This document shows, piece by piece, positions 25,980 through 34,664 of a stretch of 64,000 nucleotides of DNA. The notes beneath the pieces were generated by a model. It searched no databases, had not been told where the DNA came from, and saw only the letters and a program-made list of their open reading frames with translations. Each line of letters opens with the position of its first letter. Positions within the stretch are counted from its first letter, which is position 1. A program made the translations under genes and the position numbers. The DNA lies in the IMG/VR virus record IMGVR_UViG_3300042475_004124, positions 46,102-110,101 of that record; one strand, 5' to 3'. The stretch comes from a virus.

Positions 25980-26662
25980 TGCCAGCAAAGACTAAAACCA
26001 AAAGACCAGTAAAGAACTCTACTGTTGCAGTAAAGTCTCGGTCAAAGACTCCGGTCAAGACCAAGCCTCAGTCGACCAACTCTCTTAAGGGTAAGAGCAA
26101 GAGCGAAATTCGCGTAATGATCGCAAAGGACGTGCTTGCTCAACTTAAGTCCAAGTCCTACTGCGCCATGCAGGGATGCTGGGTGGAGGACAAGAAGCTG
26201 GGCGGCTTTGACGACTACTGCACCGTGCAGTTTGAGAAAGACGAGAATGTCAAGGCTGTTTCAGCAAGCGAATACGTAGGCAAGTTGAAAGCCTGCAAGG
26301 TCTGCGCTCTTGGCAGTATCTTTGTGTCCCAGGTACGAATCGGAGACGACTTCAAGCTGTCTGACGTGCAGAATGCGTATGACGTATTTGAATGGCTGGA
26401 AAACAGTCCTCTTAAGCGCTACTTCTCGGTGAATCAGTTGGAGCTGCTCGAAGCGTGCTTTGAAGGACACCATGGAATGTACGGAGACAGCATGGATGGC
26501 GTCAACGAATTGGTATCCGCCTCCTACGAATCTCAGTTTCCTCAAGACAAGGACCGACTGACTGCAATAATGAAAAACATCGTGCGTAACAACGGAAAGT
26601 TCATTCCCGAACAGGATTTGACTCTAGAAGGCGTTTTGAAAGCCGCTAACATCGACTATTGA
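25979..26662 (+). CDS. Hypothetical protein between nuclease subunits
   Basis: 227 residues. The first 45 residues are very rich in Lys, Thr, Pro and Ser, probably disordered and DNA-binding. The rest is a compact domain with CAMQGC and CKVCALGS cysteine phrases (about residues 60-105) and a helical end with aromatic residues. It is translationally coupled to the metallophosphoesterase. A role with the SbcCD-like complex is possible; no family is recognised. Confidence 0.55.
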   Translation: MPAKTKTKRPVKNSTVAVKSRSKTPVKTKPQSTNSLKGKSKSEIRVMIAKDVLAQLKSKSYCAMQGCWVEDKKLGGFDDYCTVQFEKDENVKAVSASEYVGKLKACKVCALGSIFVSQVRIGDDFKLSDVQNAYDVFEWLENSPLKRYFSVNQLELLEACFEGHHGMYGDSMDGVNELVSASYESQFPQDKDRLTAIMKNIVRNNGKFIPEQDLTLEGVLKAANIDY

Positions 26663-26672
26663 GGAGTTTCAC

Positions 26673-27314
26673 ATGAGCCTTATTGACCGCATTCTCAACG
26701 GCGATTTTGACGACGAACAGGACAGCGTTCCATCCGTGAAGACCAGCAGTATGCGTGGATCCGAAGGCACCAAGCCTCGTCACACAGACCCGACTGACGA
26801 ACCGTTGGAGGACGAAGAGGACGACATGACCGAAGAAGAATTTGAGGACATTCCTTCCGAGGAGGTTGACGACGAGGGTCCTGATGTTATTATGGAGGCC
26901 AACTCCGACATCCCCTCAGACGAATGGATGAAGGAGTACGCAGCAGAAAACGGATTGGATATCGAAGAACCTGAGCCGGCATTGGCTGCGCCGACTCAGT
27001 ATGTGGAAAAACCCAAGCAGTCCAAGGTTAGAGAAATCAACAAGAACAAGAACATGACTACTGAAAACACCAACAACACCGCAGAGAGCACTCCCAAGCA
27101 GTCGACCACCAAGACCTCCACGGAGGCCAAGAAGCGCGGCGCTCCGTACAAGCTCACCGAGCACGCTGAAGAGGTTTGCCGGCTCTACAACGAGGGCGTC
27201 GGAGCAAAGACGATCGCAGAGAAGTTCGGCGTTTCGGTCAGCTGCGTCATCAACACGCTGAAGCGCAACAACATCTCCATCCGTCCGAAGGGCCGTCGCA
27301 AGACCAACGACTGA
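26673..27314 (+). CDS. Acidic protein with C-terminal helix-turn-helix
   Basis: 213 residues. Residues 1-95 are highly acidic and disordered, followed by a Lys/Asn/Thr-rich linker. The last 60 residues (KRGAPYKLTEHAEEVC onward) form a resolvase-type helix-turn-helix with the phrase GAKTIAEKFGVSVSCVINTL and a basic tail GRRKTND. It is probably a DNA-binding protein. The acidic-basic split recalls regulators or DNA mimics tethered to a DNA-binding domain. It lies directly upstream of the SbcC-like gene. Confidence 0.6.
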   Translation: MSLIDRILNGDFDDEQDSVPSVKTSSMRGSEGTKPRHTDPTDEPLEDEEDDMTEEEFEDIPSEEVDDEGPDVIMEANSDIPSDEWMKEYAAENGLDIEEPEPALAAPTQYVEKPKQSKVREINKNKNMTTENTNNTAESTPKQSTTKTSTEAKKRGAPYKLTEHAEEVCRLYNEGVGAKTIAEKFGVSVSCVINTLKRNNISIRPKGRRKTND

Positions 27315-27324
27315 GATTTAAAAC

Positions 27325-29502
27325 ATGAAGCTGCTCTCCCTGAAGGGCAGGAACATCGGTCTCCTCAAGGGAGACTTCGAGTTTGAGTTCGACGACGCAC
27401 TGACGGTCATCACTGGACCGATCGGCTGCGGCAAGTCAACCATACTCACGATGATCCGAGCGTCCCTCACCAACTCGTTTCCAGGGAACGCAGGTAGCTG
27501 GGCCTCCTGGGGTACACCACCCCAGGAGGCCTGTTACTTTATTGCGTCCTGGCGCATCGGAAACAAGGTTCTGCATATTGCAAAGGCGGTCTCTGGCGAG
27601 AAGAAGTTCGGCACTCTGAACATTCCTAGACTTAGAATCGAGCACGATGACGGAAAGGTCGAGGAGGTCTTTGCCTCCAAGGAAGCTCTGGAAAAGACTC
27701 ATGCGCTGATTCCAGTTCCAGCCAGCATTATCGACGGCCACCTGATCGTGGACCAGGATTCCATCACGGCTCCTGTGTCGTCCACTCCTGCGAAGTTTAA
27801 GGAAATTATTCATACTCTCACCCGTACCAATGAGCTTGAGACGCTCAGAGGCCAGGTGCGAGATGTGATGATGTCTGTCACGGTTCCGGATGTACAGGGC
27901 CCTTTGCTGGAGGCCAAGACAGAACTGAACCTGATGCAAGGCGAGGCAAATCGCATCGAGTCCGAACTGACAGAGTTGGCTCGTCAATACAACTCTATGC
28001 AGCTGCAGGAGGTGTCTGCCCGCTTGGATATCCTGGACAAGATCAAGAAGAATGACGATAAGCGAACGCAGCTGGAGGCCAACCGGACTACGGCAATGTC
28101 TGCTTATTCGCAGTTGCAGCAGCAGCTGAAAGTCCAGGAGACTGCAATAGGACAACTTCAGGTAGAGCGTGCTGCGAAGGCTGCAGAGGCAGAAGAAGCC
28201 AAGAAAGCTTTGTACTCTGCAGATATGTTGCTTACTGCCAACAAGCGCAAGGAGGCGCTGTTGGACAGTGCGGTCAATCTTGCCGCAAAGCTGCAGGAAT
28301 GCATGGCTAGCCAGCCGGCGCAACCTGCAGATGAGAGGCCTCAGCTTGGCGCCGACACTTGGCTGCTTGATCGCATTTCCGAACTTAAGCAGGAACTGAT
28401 GCTGATGCAGAAGCGCCTGGAATTGATCGAAAAGGGTCAATGTCCAGAATGCGGCACCAGCACTGCGGTCTGTGCTCACGACCTTGAGCAGATCAAGGAA
28501 GCGATTGCACAAAAGACGGCTGAGGTAAACTTGGCCGTGCAGACTCTTGCCGAGGTACGCAGAATAGAAAAAGAATGGCAGGGCTACGAGAAGGCTGTGC
28601 AGGAAGCAACGCAGTGCGCTGAGACTACTATGGCTAAGGCCATGGAGGTCGACCAGGAGCTGCAGACAATGCAGGATCTGCCGAAGATGACTCCCGAAAT
28701 CAAGGCTGCTCTAAGCAGAGTGGCTAGCAATTTCGACATGCTGGAGCGTAGTGTCAGTTCTGCAGAAAACAGCATAAGCGCCGTCAAGGGCCACATTCAG
28801 TCTCAGATTGACATGATGTCCTTGATCGACACTCAACTTGCAGACATACCTCCTGCTAGGTTTGATGCAAATGAGTACGCCAGTCTGGAAAAGCGAAATC
28901 AGGACGGCTTGGCCATAAAGCAGAAAGCAGCAAAGCTAGAGGGTAGCCAGGAATCTACCTTGCAGGGTCTCGATAGGGCAAAAGCGAAGGTTGACGCACA
29001 GGAAAAGCGAGCAGCCTCGGTCAAGCCAATAGAAGACTTTAGGAGGATTCTGGACAAGGTCAACACCATTCTGATGAAGGATGGCTTGCCTCGTCTGCTG
29101 TCATTGCAGTACATGCAGAAGCTCAATGAGCGTCTGGCGTTCTATTTGCGTACGATCAATGCCGACTTCTCGGCCTTTATCGACGAGAACCTGGAGTTCA
29201 TGGCTCGAAAGTCCGACGGCCTGGTTCACCACGCCAAGAGACTTTCTGGCGGTCAGAAGCAGCAGGCTAGTGTCTGCTATCTCCTGGCCGTGAATGATGT
29301 GTTTGCCAGCACTCTCGGAGTATTGGCCCTGGACGAGCCTTCAGGCGCGATGCAGGAATCCAACTCCCGAGATCTGGCTGAGGCGTTCAACTATCTGGCC
29401 AAGATGGGCCAGCAGACCGGACGCCAGTTCATTGTAATCACTCACAGCAACGCTCTTGCGGCACTAGGCTGCAAGAACATCTCCTTGGAAGGTCACGAGT
29501 AA
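27325..29502 (+). CDS. SbcC/gp46-like SMC-family ATPase
   Basis: 725 residues. Walker A GPIGCGKS lies at residues 31-38, long coiled-coil arms surround a zinc-hook CPEC at 373-376, the ABC signature LSGGQ starts at residue 640, and Walker B ends in D670-E671. This is the ATPase half of the SbcCD/Rad50-Mre11 family (T4 gp46). With the metallophosphoesterase at 24858 it should resect DNA ends for recombination. A 12-bp perfect hairpin lies inside the gene at 27501-27531. Confidence 0.85.
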   Translation: MKLLSLKGRNIGLLKGDFEFEFDDALTVITGPIGCGKSTILTMIRASLTNSFPGNAGSWASWGTPPQEACYFIASWRIGNKVLHIAKAVSGEKKFGTLNIPRLRIEHDDGKVEEVFASKEALEKTHALIPVPASIIDGHLIVDQDSITAPVSSTPAKFKEIIHTLTRTNELETLRGQVRDVMMSVTVPDVQGPLLEAKTELNLMQGEANRIESELTELARQYNSMQLQEVSARLDILDKIKKNDDKRTQLEANRTTAMSAYSQLQQQLKVQETAIGQLQVERAAKAAEAEEAKKALYSADMLLTANKRKEALLDSAVNLAAKLQECMASQPAQPADERPQLGADTWLLDRISELKQELMLMQKRLELIEKGQCPECGTSTAVCAHDLEQIKEAIAQKTAEVNLAVQTLAEVRRIEKEWQGYEKAVQEATQCAETTMAKAMEVDQELQTMQDLPKMTPEIKAALSRVASNFDMLERSVSSAENSISAVKGHIQSQIDMMSLIDTQLADIPPARFDANEYASLEKRNQDGLAIKQKAAKLEGSQESTLQGLDRAKAKVDAQEKRAASVKPIEDFRRILDKVNTILMKDGLPRLLSLQYMQKLNERLAFYLRTINADFSAFIDENLEFMARKSDGLVHHAKRLSGGQKQQASVCYLLAVNDVFASTLGVLALDEPSGAMQESNSRDLAEAFNYLAKMGQQTGRQFIVITHSNALAALGCKNISLEGHE
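27501..27531 (+). repeat. 12-bp perfect hairpin inside the SbcC-like gene
   Basis: GGCCTCCTGGGG (27501-27512) pairs with CCCCAGGAGGCC (27520-27531) over a TACACCA loop, about 180 bases into the coding region. It is GC-rich and should fold stably in the mRNA, possibly slowing ribosomes or transcription. Confidence 0.7.
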
Positions 29503-29792
29503 TGCCTACCATTGCCCATGTCACTCTTTCGGCTGATTGCGTCGAGGCGATCAAGCTCATCACGAAGGTCGATTTTCAGAACACGCAGTGCGTTCCGTCG
29601 GCCCAAGCCTACACTCTGGCGAAGAAGATTAGGAACTTCTTGACTGTTCGCAACCGGGACGAGTACACTAAGTTCATGAGCTACTACAATCTGGAGGAGC
29701 TCATCGAAAGTAACGCTTTGCTGACCCAAATCGCAGATGAGTTTGCGGATGCCCATCAGCATGACTGCGGCGTAGTCGTAATTCTTCAATAG
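29502..29792 (+). CDS. Small hypothetical protein
   Basis: 96 residues, TAATG overlap with the SbcC-like gene. Alpha/beta composition with no recognisable motif; it ends HDCGVVVILQ. Located between the ATPase and the helicase, it may serve the recombination machinery. Function unknown. Confidence 0.55.
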   Translation: MPTIAHVTLSADCVEAIKLITKVDFQNTQCVPSAQAYTLAKKIRNFLTVRNRDEYTKFMSYYNLEELIESNALLTQIADEFADAHQHDCGVVVILQ

Positions 29793-29801
29793 AGGTGAAG
29801 T

Positions 29802-31247
29802 ATGGCCAACAATAAAAAGGTAGTTTTGCAGCGAATTATGCGGTTTATCCGCACTCCGGACGGCCCACACCTGGACGTACTGCAGAAGGAGTTTCGGTAT
29901 CTGCACAGAAGCCAGGTTCGTGAACCCGGTCGTGCCCCCAGGATTGTCAGCACTCCCGTGGATCTGTATGCCATGCAGGATGGCTGGATGTACTTTCCGT
30001 GTGGATTACAGGAGCGCTGCCTACAAGTGTTGGCTAGAGCTGGGTTTACGCCGGAGTACTCCGACCTAAGACCTGGCAAGCTTCCCGTTCCGGATGCCTC
30101 TAAGCTGGTCGGGCTTCGGCCCGGCCAGCTGGAGGTAATCCAGGAAATCGTGAGAGCGGACTTCGGCATAGTGGACGCCCTGACAGGTTTCGGCAAGGGC
30201 GTGGTGATCGAGAAGGTCATCGAGCTGTACCCAAGGCAAAAGCATGCCGTCATTACCAAGTCGAAGAGCGTCTGCAATCAGCTGTACGATCGACTCAAGA
30301 AGGTGTTTCCAAAGGCAGGAGTCTGGAACTCCGATAAGCATTTGGAAGGAAATCCGTTGGTATCAACCAGTGGATCTCTAGGTAGCCTTCCTCTGGAGAC
30401 CTTCGAGGTAGTTCAGTTGGACGAGGTGCACGAACTGCTGACTCCTTCGTTTCTGGAGTACTATCCGTTATTCAGCGGATGCAAGCTAATCTCCTACTCT
30501 GCGTCTCCCGACCAGCGCATGGACAATTCCGCATTGGCCATGGAGGCATACTTCGGAAACAAGATTTCCAAGGTCGACTACCAGGAAGGAGTCGAACTAG
30601 GTTTGGTTGTTCCCATTGAAGTATGGAAAGTAAACTGGGGTTGCCAGCCGGTCGACGTACTCAGAAGCTTCAAAAATGACGTGAAGCGTGCTCGCTTAGG
30701 CTACTGGGCTAACCTGGCTCGCAACAACGCGATAGCCAGAGTGGTCTATGAGGAGATCCCTGCACGGGTGTCCGAGCAGGATCCCCAGATTCTAATTCTG
30801 GTAGACAAGATCGAACATGCCCTGGAACTGAAGAAGTACCTGCCGGATTTTACTTGTGTCTATGGCGAGATGGATGACGCTACGGCACAGGCATTCAAGA
30901 AGGCTAAGTTACTTGATGGCGATCCAATCACCAGAAAGCAGGCAGATGAGATTCGCAGTAAGTTCTCTGCAGGAACCTTGAAGAGAGCGATTGCTACAGG
31001 TATATGGAGCACTGGAGTGGACTTCCCCAGTCTGTCGGTCATCATTCGTGCCGATGGAGGAGCAAGCGCCATCAAGGACATTCAGATGCCTGGAAGAGTC
31101 TGCCGAATAGCGACAGGCAAGAGCAAGGGCATTCTGGTTGACTTTGCAGACAACTACGATGTTTGGACGGCTAGACGGTCCAAGACTCGGTTTGAAAGCT
31201 ACGAGGCCAAGCAATGGGATATACTCCCAGTGAATTTGAAGCAATAG
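29802..31247 (+). CDS. SF2 DNA helicase, UvsW-like
   Basis: 481 residues, ATG preceded by GAGGTGAAG. Walker A is TGFGKG (residues 128-133) and the DEVH box is at 207-210. Motif VI appears as MPGRVCR near residue 430, preceded by a conserved STGVDFP phrase. The N-terminal 95 residues look like the DNA-binding or phage-specific domain of T4 UvsW and its relatives. Such enzymes unwind branched and R-loop structures and help change from origin-dependent to recombination-dependent replication. It overlaps the next gene by 34 bases. Confidence 0.8.
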   Translation: MANNKKVVLQRIMRFIRTPDGPHLDVLQKEFRYLHRSQVREPGRAPRIVSTPVDLYAMQDGWMYFPCGLQERCLQVLARAGFTPEYSDLRPGKLPVPDASKLVGLRPGQLEVIQEIVRADFGIVDALTGFGKGVVIEKVIELYPRQKHAVITKSKSVCNQLYDRLKKVFPKAGVWNSDKHLEGNPLVSTSGSLGSLPLETFEVVQLDEVHELLTPSFLEYYPLFSGCKLISYSASPDQRMDNSALAMEAYFGNKISKVDYQEGVELGLVVPIEVWKVNWGCQPVDVLRSFKNDVKRARLGYWANLARNNAIARVVYEEIPARVSEQDPQILILVDKIEHALELKKYLPDFTCVYGEMDDATAQAFKKAKLLDGDPITRKQADEIRSKFSAGTLKRAIATGIWSTGVDFPSLSVIIRADGGASAIKDIQMPGRVCRIATGKSKGILVDFADNYDVWTARRSKTRFESYEAKQWDILPVNLKQ

Positions 31248-31783
31248 CTAAAAAGCTAAAGCATTACTACGGCCTCACTAAAAAATCAATTACTGGATCT
31301 GAAAAGGACTACCAAGTGGCAGTCCACAGCACCAACAAAACATACAACAGCCGATGGATGGACATAGCCCGATGGGCACTTATAAACGATGTCGATCCAA
31401 GAGCTTACGTAGATTGGTGCTTTCAGAAAGAATTTCCCGGCTATCCGATGCCGTCAAAGTTTGCATCTGTCGGCTTTCAGCGTGAATACCTGAATGCCGG
31501 AAAGCCAGATCCAGAGTATTCAAAATTGAAGTTGAAGTACGAGTTGATGGTCAAGAGACTAGAAAGACTATGCGAGACTGCTGATCTCGTAGAGTGTCTA
31601 GTAGATCCCTTGAATACATTTGATCCGTTCTTCATGTACGTGATTGCAAGAAAGGTGGAGCGCCATCATGAGCTTCCTCAAGATATACTGCTCAAGGCAA
31701 AGCACCAAGTGCACTGCATGCCAGTATATGCTGAAAAGTTCAAGGAGATCGTTCCCGAGGAGCTGTTCATTCCATGGACCTGA
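31214..31783 (+). CDS. Hypothetical protein between two helicases
   Basis: 189 residues. The ATG at 31214 has GAGG seven bases upstream and lies in the end of the UvsW-like gene. The protein is helical and basic, without known motif. Its position directly upstream of the replicative helicase, overlapping it by 10 bases, suggests a helicase loader or replisome accessory protein; this is only inference from synteny with other phage replisomes. Confidence 0.55.
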   Translation: MGYTPSEFEAIAKKLKHYYGLTKKSITGSEKDYQVAVHSTNKTYNSRWMDIARWALINDVDPRAYVDWCFQKEFPGYPMPSKFASVGFQREYLNAGKPDPEYSKLKLKYELMVKRLERLCETADLVECLVDPLNTFDPFFMYVIARKVERHHELPQDILLKAKHQVHCMPVYAEKFKEIVPEELFIPWT

Positions 31784-33243
31784 GTCACGCTAACAACAAG
31801 TGGCTTGTCCTGGGCATGCTCAGGTCAAGCGAAGTAATGGGAATGATCGTCCAGCGCCTGAAGTTGGAGGACTTTCGCGACAACGAGACTCCGTTGCGCG
31901 TAGCCTTCATCATTGGCAGCAGATGGCACGCCACCAGCAAGACCCCCGTTCCTTACGAAGTCGCAGTCAGCGCGTTCATGGACGAGCTGGTTCCGAACAG
32001 GGTGCTGAACGATGCCGAGGCATTGCATTTTGGAGATATCCTGCACTGGGCCTACAACTCAGTGGCGGAATTCGACGAGCACAAAGCCTATGTGCTGGAA
32101 TTCCTGCATAAGTTTCTGATTGACCGCAAGGTCCGTCCCGCTGCTTTTGGCATTGATCGTGCCGAGGACATCGTGGACAAGGTGCAGGAACTGACCAGGA
32201 CTATTGCCAGCACTTCCATCAGCCGGGCCAAGTTCATAGATCCATTCATGAGCGCAACTCCCATGCTCTCCAATGCAGTACGGAGACCTTGGGGTGTAGA
32301 CTGGGTCGATATTGTGACTAGCGGAGGTGCAACCACCGGAGAGACGACTTTGTTCCTGGCTCCATCCGGTGGCGGCAAGACCCTGACCAACATTCAGCTG
32401 GCCACGACTGCGGCCTTGAACGGAGAGGACTCATTGATCCTCACCTACGAGCAAAATGCGGAAGGCATCACCAACCGTATCTACGCATTTGCCATGGGAA
32501 TACCGATCTCCTCATTTGTGGGACTTAGCAAAGAGGGATTCGAGGCCAACAAAGGACTGAAGGCCAAGTATGACAAGGTGCGGGAGAGGCTTGCTGGAAG
32601 GCTGATGATCGTTGACATGCTCGAAGCCGCACAGAACAACGGTGGCGGCGGCGGTGGCGCTAACGAGGTCGAGCTGATCGTCAAGCAGGCACGAGATTCC
32701 GGAAAGGAACCACGGTATGTAGGCATCGACTGGCTCGGGCCGATGGCAAACAACTATATGGCTGTACGGGGAATAAACACCTCAGAGCAGACCAAGATCA
32801 TGAATCAGATGGCCGACGACTTGCGCAAGGTCGGCAGCAATCTGAAAGTGAACATATTTGTGTACCATCAGCTGGGCACCACGGCTTCGGCCAGTGGCCC
32901 CCAGCGAAAGCCCGAAGCCACCGATGCCTACATGTGCCGCACTCTGCACCACTACATGGATACGGTGATCTGCGTAGGCAATCGCGACAAGGAAAGCAAC
33001 ATGGCCTGGGTCAATGCTCCAAAGGTTCGCAATGGTGCCCCCTTCATGGATTCTCTAATCCAGATGGACGGCGCTTTGTCCCGTTGGAAGCTGGTGGACA
33101 AGTCGGAAGTGAACACCGAGACCATGAAGCTGTACAACCAGAAGTCTGGAGCTCAGTCGGAAGAAGAGGACGCACCCTCCACCGGGAAGCGTCGTCGTGA
33201 TCCGCTGGCCTTCAACGAAACCGTGAGGTCTCATCTGGGATGA
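31774..33243 (+). CDS. Replicative DnaB-like helicase
   Basis: 489 residues. The RecA-like motor has Walker A APSGGGKT (residues 196-203) and a Walker B with GIDWLGP near residue 320. A Q/H-type motif is visible around VYHQLG, and a poly-glycine loop is present near residue 290. The N-terminal 150 residues form the helical primase-interacting domain. It unwinds the replication fork 5' to 3' as a hexamer. The stop overlaps the primase start by four bases, as is common for helicase-primase pairs. Confidence 0.83.
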   Translation: MDLSHANNKWLVLGMLRSSEVMGMIVQRLKLEDFRDNETPLRVAFIIGSRWHATSKTPVPYEVAVSAFMDELVPNRVLNDAEALHFGDILHWAYNSVAEFDEHKAYVLEFLHKFLIDRKVRPAAFGIDRAEDIVDKVQELTRTIASTSISRAKFIDPFMSATPMLSNAVRRPWGVDWVDIVTSGGATTGETTLFLAPSGGGKTLTNIQLATTAALNGEDSLILTYEQNAEGITNRIYAFAMGIPISSFVGLSKEGFEANKGLKAKYDKVRERLAGRLMIVDMLEAAQNNGGGGGGANEVELIVKQARDSGKEPRYVGIDWLGPMANNYMAVRGINTSEQTKIMNQMADDLRKVGSNLKVNIFVYHQLGTTASASGPQRKPEATDAYMCRTLHHYMDTVICVGNRDKESNMAWVNAPKVRNGAPFMDSLIQMDGALSRWKLVDKSEVNTETMKLYNQKSGAQSEEEDAPSTGKRRRDPLAFNETVRSHLG

Positions 33244-34370
33244 AGTACATAAACGATATCCTTGTAAAGGCTCTGAAGAAAAAGTTTGGAAAAGTGCAGG
33301 TCACCAACGCGGGAGTCGAAGCCAAATACCATGTCGTAGAGGACAAGATTGCGGCATGGGCTTCTGCAAGAAGCGGCAATCCGGAAGCAAGCTCCAAGAG
33401 AATCAATCTCATAAACTGGGGCGAAACCTATTCGGTAAATTGTCCTCGCTGTAACGACAAGAGATCTCGGCTGTACATCAGTCATCTATGGGGCACCTAT
33501 TGCGAGCAAGCGGGTAGAAAGCTGTTCTCTTGCGTAAAGTGCCATAACGAAAGCTGCTACTGGGGAGATCTGTGGAACGTGCTTTACGGCGCTGACTACG
33601 ATCCGACAACGACGCAAAAGTCAGAGGACCTAAAGACGGGCATGGATGCCGAGGTCCGAAGAATGGAGTTGCCTGGGGCAGTAGAAGATCTAATTCCGAT
33701 AAACCAGCTTAGCGATGACCATCCGGTCATACAGTATCTGGTGTCTCGTAACTTTGCCGACATAGACATGTTGGCCAATGAATATCAGTTCTGCTATTGC
33801 AGCAAGAGCCCATGGCATAAAAGATTCACGGACTCTGCAGGCAATTGGCACACGGTGACTCCTGAGCACAGATTGATAATTCCAAACGTACAGCAAGGCG
33901 TATGGAATGGCTGGCTTGCCAGATATATAGGAGACATTCCCAAGGATCCCAATACCGGCAAGGCAGTCATTCAAAAGTATTTGAATGCTCCCGGCTACTC
34001 GTTTGGCTCCACGCTGTACAGGCTGGAGGCTGCGCAAAAATTCACAGACGGAAAGTTTTGCATTGTTTGTGAAGGGGCCCTATCTGCCATTGCCTGTGGA
34101 TTTGCAGGAGTCTGCACCTTTGGCATGTATCCAAGGCCAATGCAGCAGGAGATGCTGGCAGAATCGTTCAAGGATGGACAAATAGTCTTCATGGTCGAGC
34201 ACGAAGCAGCAGTTAATGGCAAGATTTTTGACATAATTGCGTCTTTGAATCAAAAGATTGCAAAAGGATGTCTTGCAATAGAACTGCCGAAGGGCCAGGA
34301 TCCAGCCAACATGACGACTTCGGAACTCATGGAAGCTGTGCTTAACAAGCAAAGAGAAAACTCAAGGTAA
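33240..34370 (+). CDS. DNA primase with zinc finger and Toprim domain
   Basis: 376 residues. CPRC at residues 68-71 and CVKC at 98-101 form the zinc finger that reads primase start sites. A Toprim domain follows with VCEGALSAIA (about residues 277-286). The position that normally carries DxD reads VEHEA, so acidic residues are Glu. A GQDPANM phrase near residue 360 matches the family's KDPAD-type end. It should make RNA primers for the polymerase. It is coupled to the helicase gene by a four-base overlap. Confidence 0.75.
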   Translation: MKYINDILVKALKKKFGKVQVTNAGVEAKYHVVEDKIAAWASARSGNPEASSKRINLINWGETYSVNCPRCNDKRSRLYISHLWGTYCEQAGRKLFSCVKCHNESCYWGDLWNVLYGADYDPTTTQKSEDLKTGMDAEVRRMELPGAVEDLIPINQLSDDHPVIQYLVSRNFADIDMLANEYQFCYCSKSPWHKRFTDSAGNWHTVTPEHRLIIPNVQQGVWNGWLARYIGDIPKDPNTGKAVIQKYLNAPGYSFGSTLYRLEAAQKFTDGKFCIVCEGALSAIACGFAGVCTFGMYPRPMQQEMLAESFKDGQIVFMVEHEAAVNGKIFDIIASLNQKIAKGCLAIELPKGQDPANMTTSELMEAVLNKQRENSR

Positions 34371-34374
34371 GGCA

Positions 34375-34662
34375 ATGGAACAATCAAATTCAAATACTAC
34401 GACTGTCAACACTCCTCCCGAAACCAAGCCGTTGAAGATGTGGAAGGTGTTGGTCCACAACGATGACGTAAACACGTACATACACGTAATCAAATGTCTA
34501 ATGCAGATTCTCAGAATGGACCCTCACATGGCTCTAGTAAAGACCACAGAGGTAGACAAAAATGGTTTTTCTATCGTCGAAGTAACGCACAAAGAACGGG
34601 CGGAACTGCTAAAAGATCAGCTAGTGTCCTTAAGCCTCACCTGCACCATCGAGCCGGACTAA
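34375..34662 (+). CDS. ClpS-like N-degron adaptor
   Basis: 95 residues, near the usual ClpS length. The core WKVLVHNDDVNTYIHVI carries N29-D30-D31 at the place where ClpS holds the N-terminal degron, followed by the ClpS fold pattern ending KERAELLKDQL. The histidine normally found in the second pocket segment (bacterial VHxxG) appears to be Asp or Val here, and the T-P-M after the aspartates is changed. ClpS delivers N-end-rule substrates to ClpAP or ClpCP. The phage protein may redirect or block host degradation. It sits between primase and polymerase. Confidence 0.75.
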   Translation: MEQSNSNTTTVNTPPETKPLKMWKVLVHNDDVNTYIHVIKCLMQILRMDPHMALVKTTEVDKNGFSIVEVTHKERAELLKDQLVSLSLTCTIEPD

Positions 34663-34664
34663 AA

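Noticed and set aside
27436-28512. 358-residue open frame on the minus strand
   Set aside because: It lies entirely within the SbcC-like coding region, has no known motif, and its long openness follows from codon bias of the sense gene.
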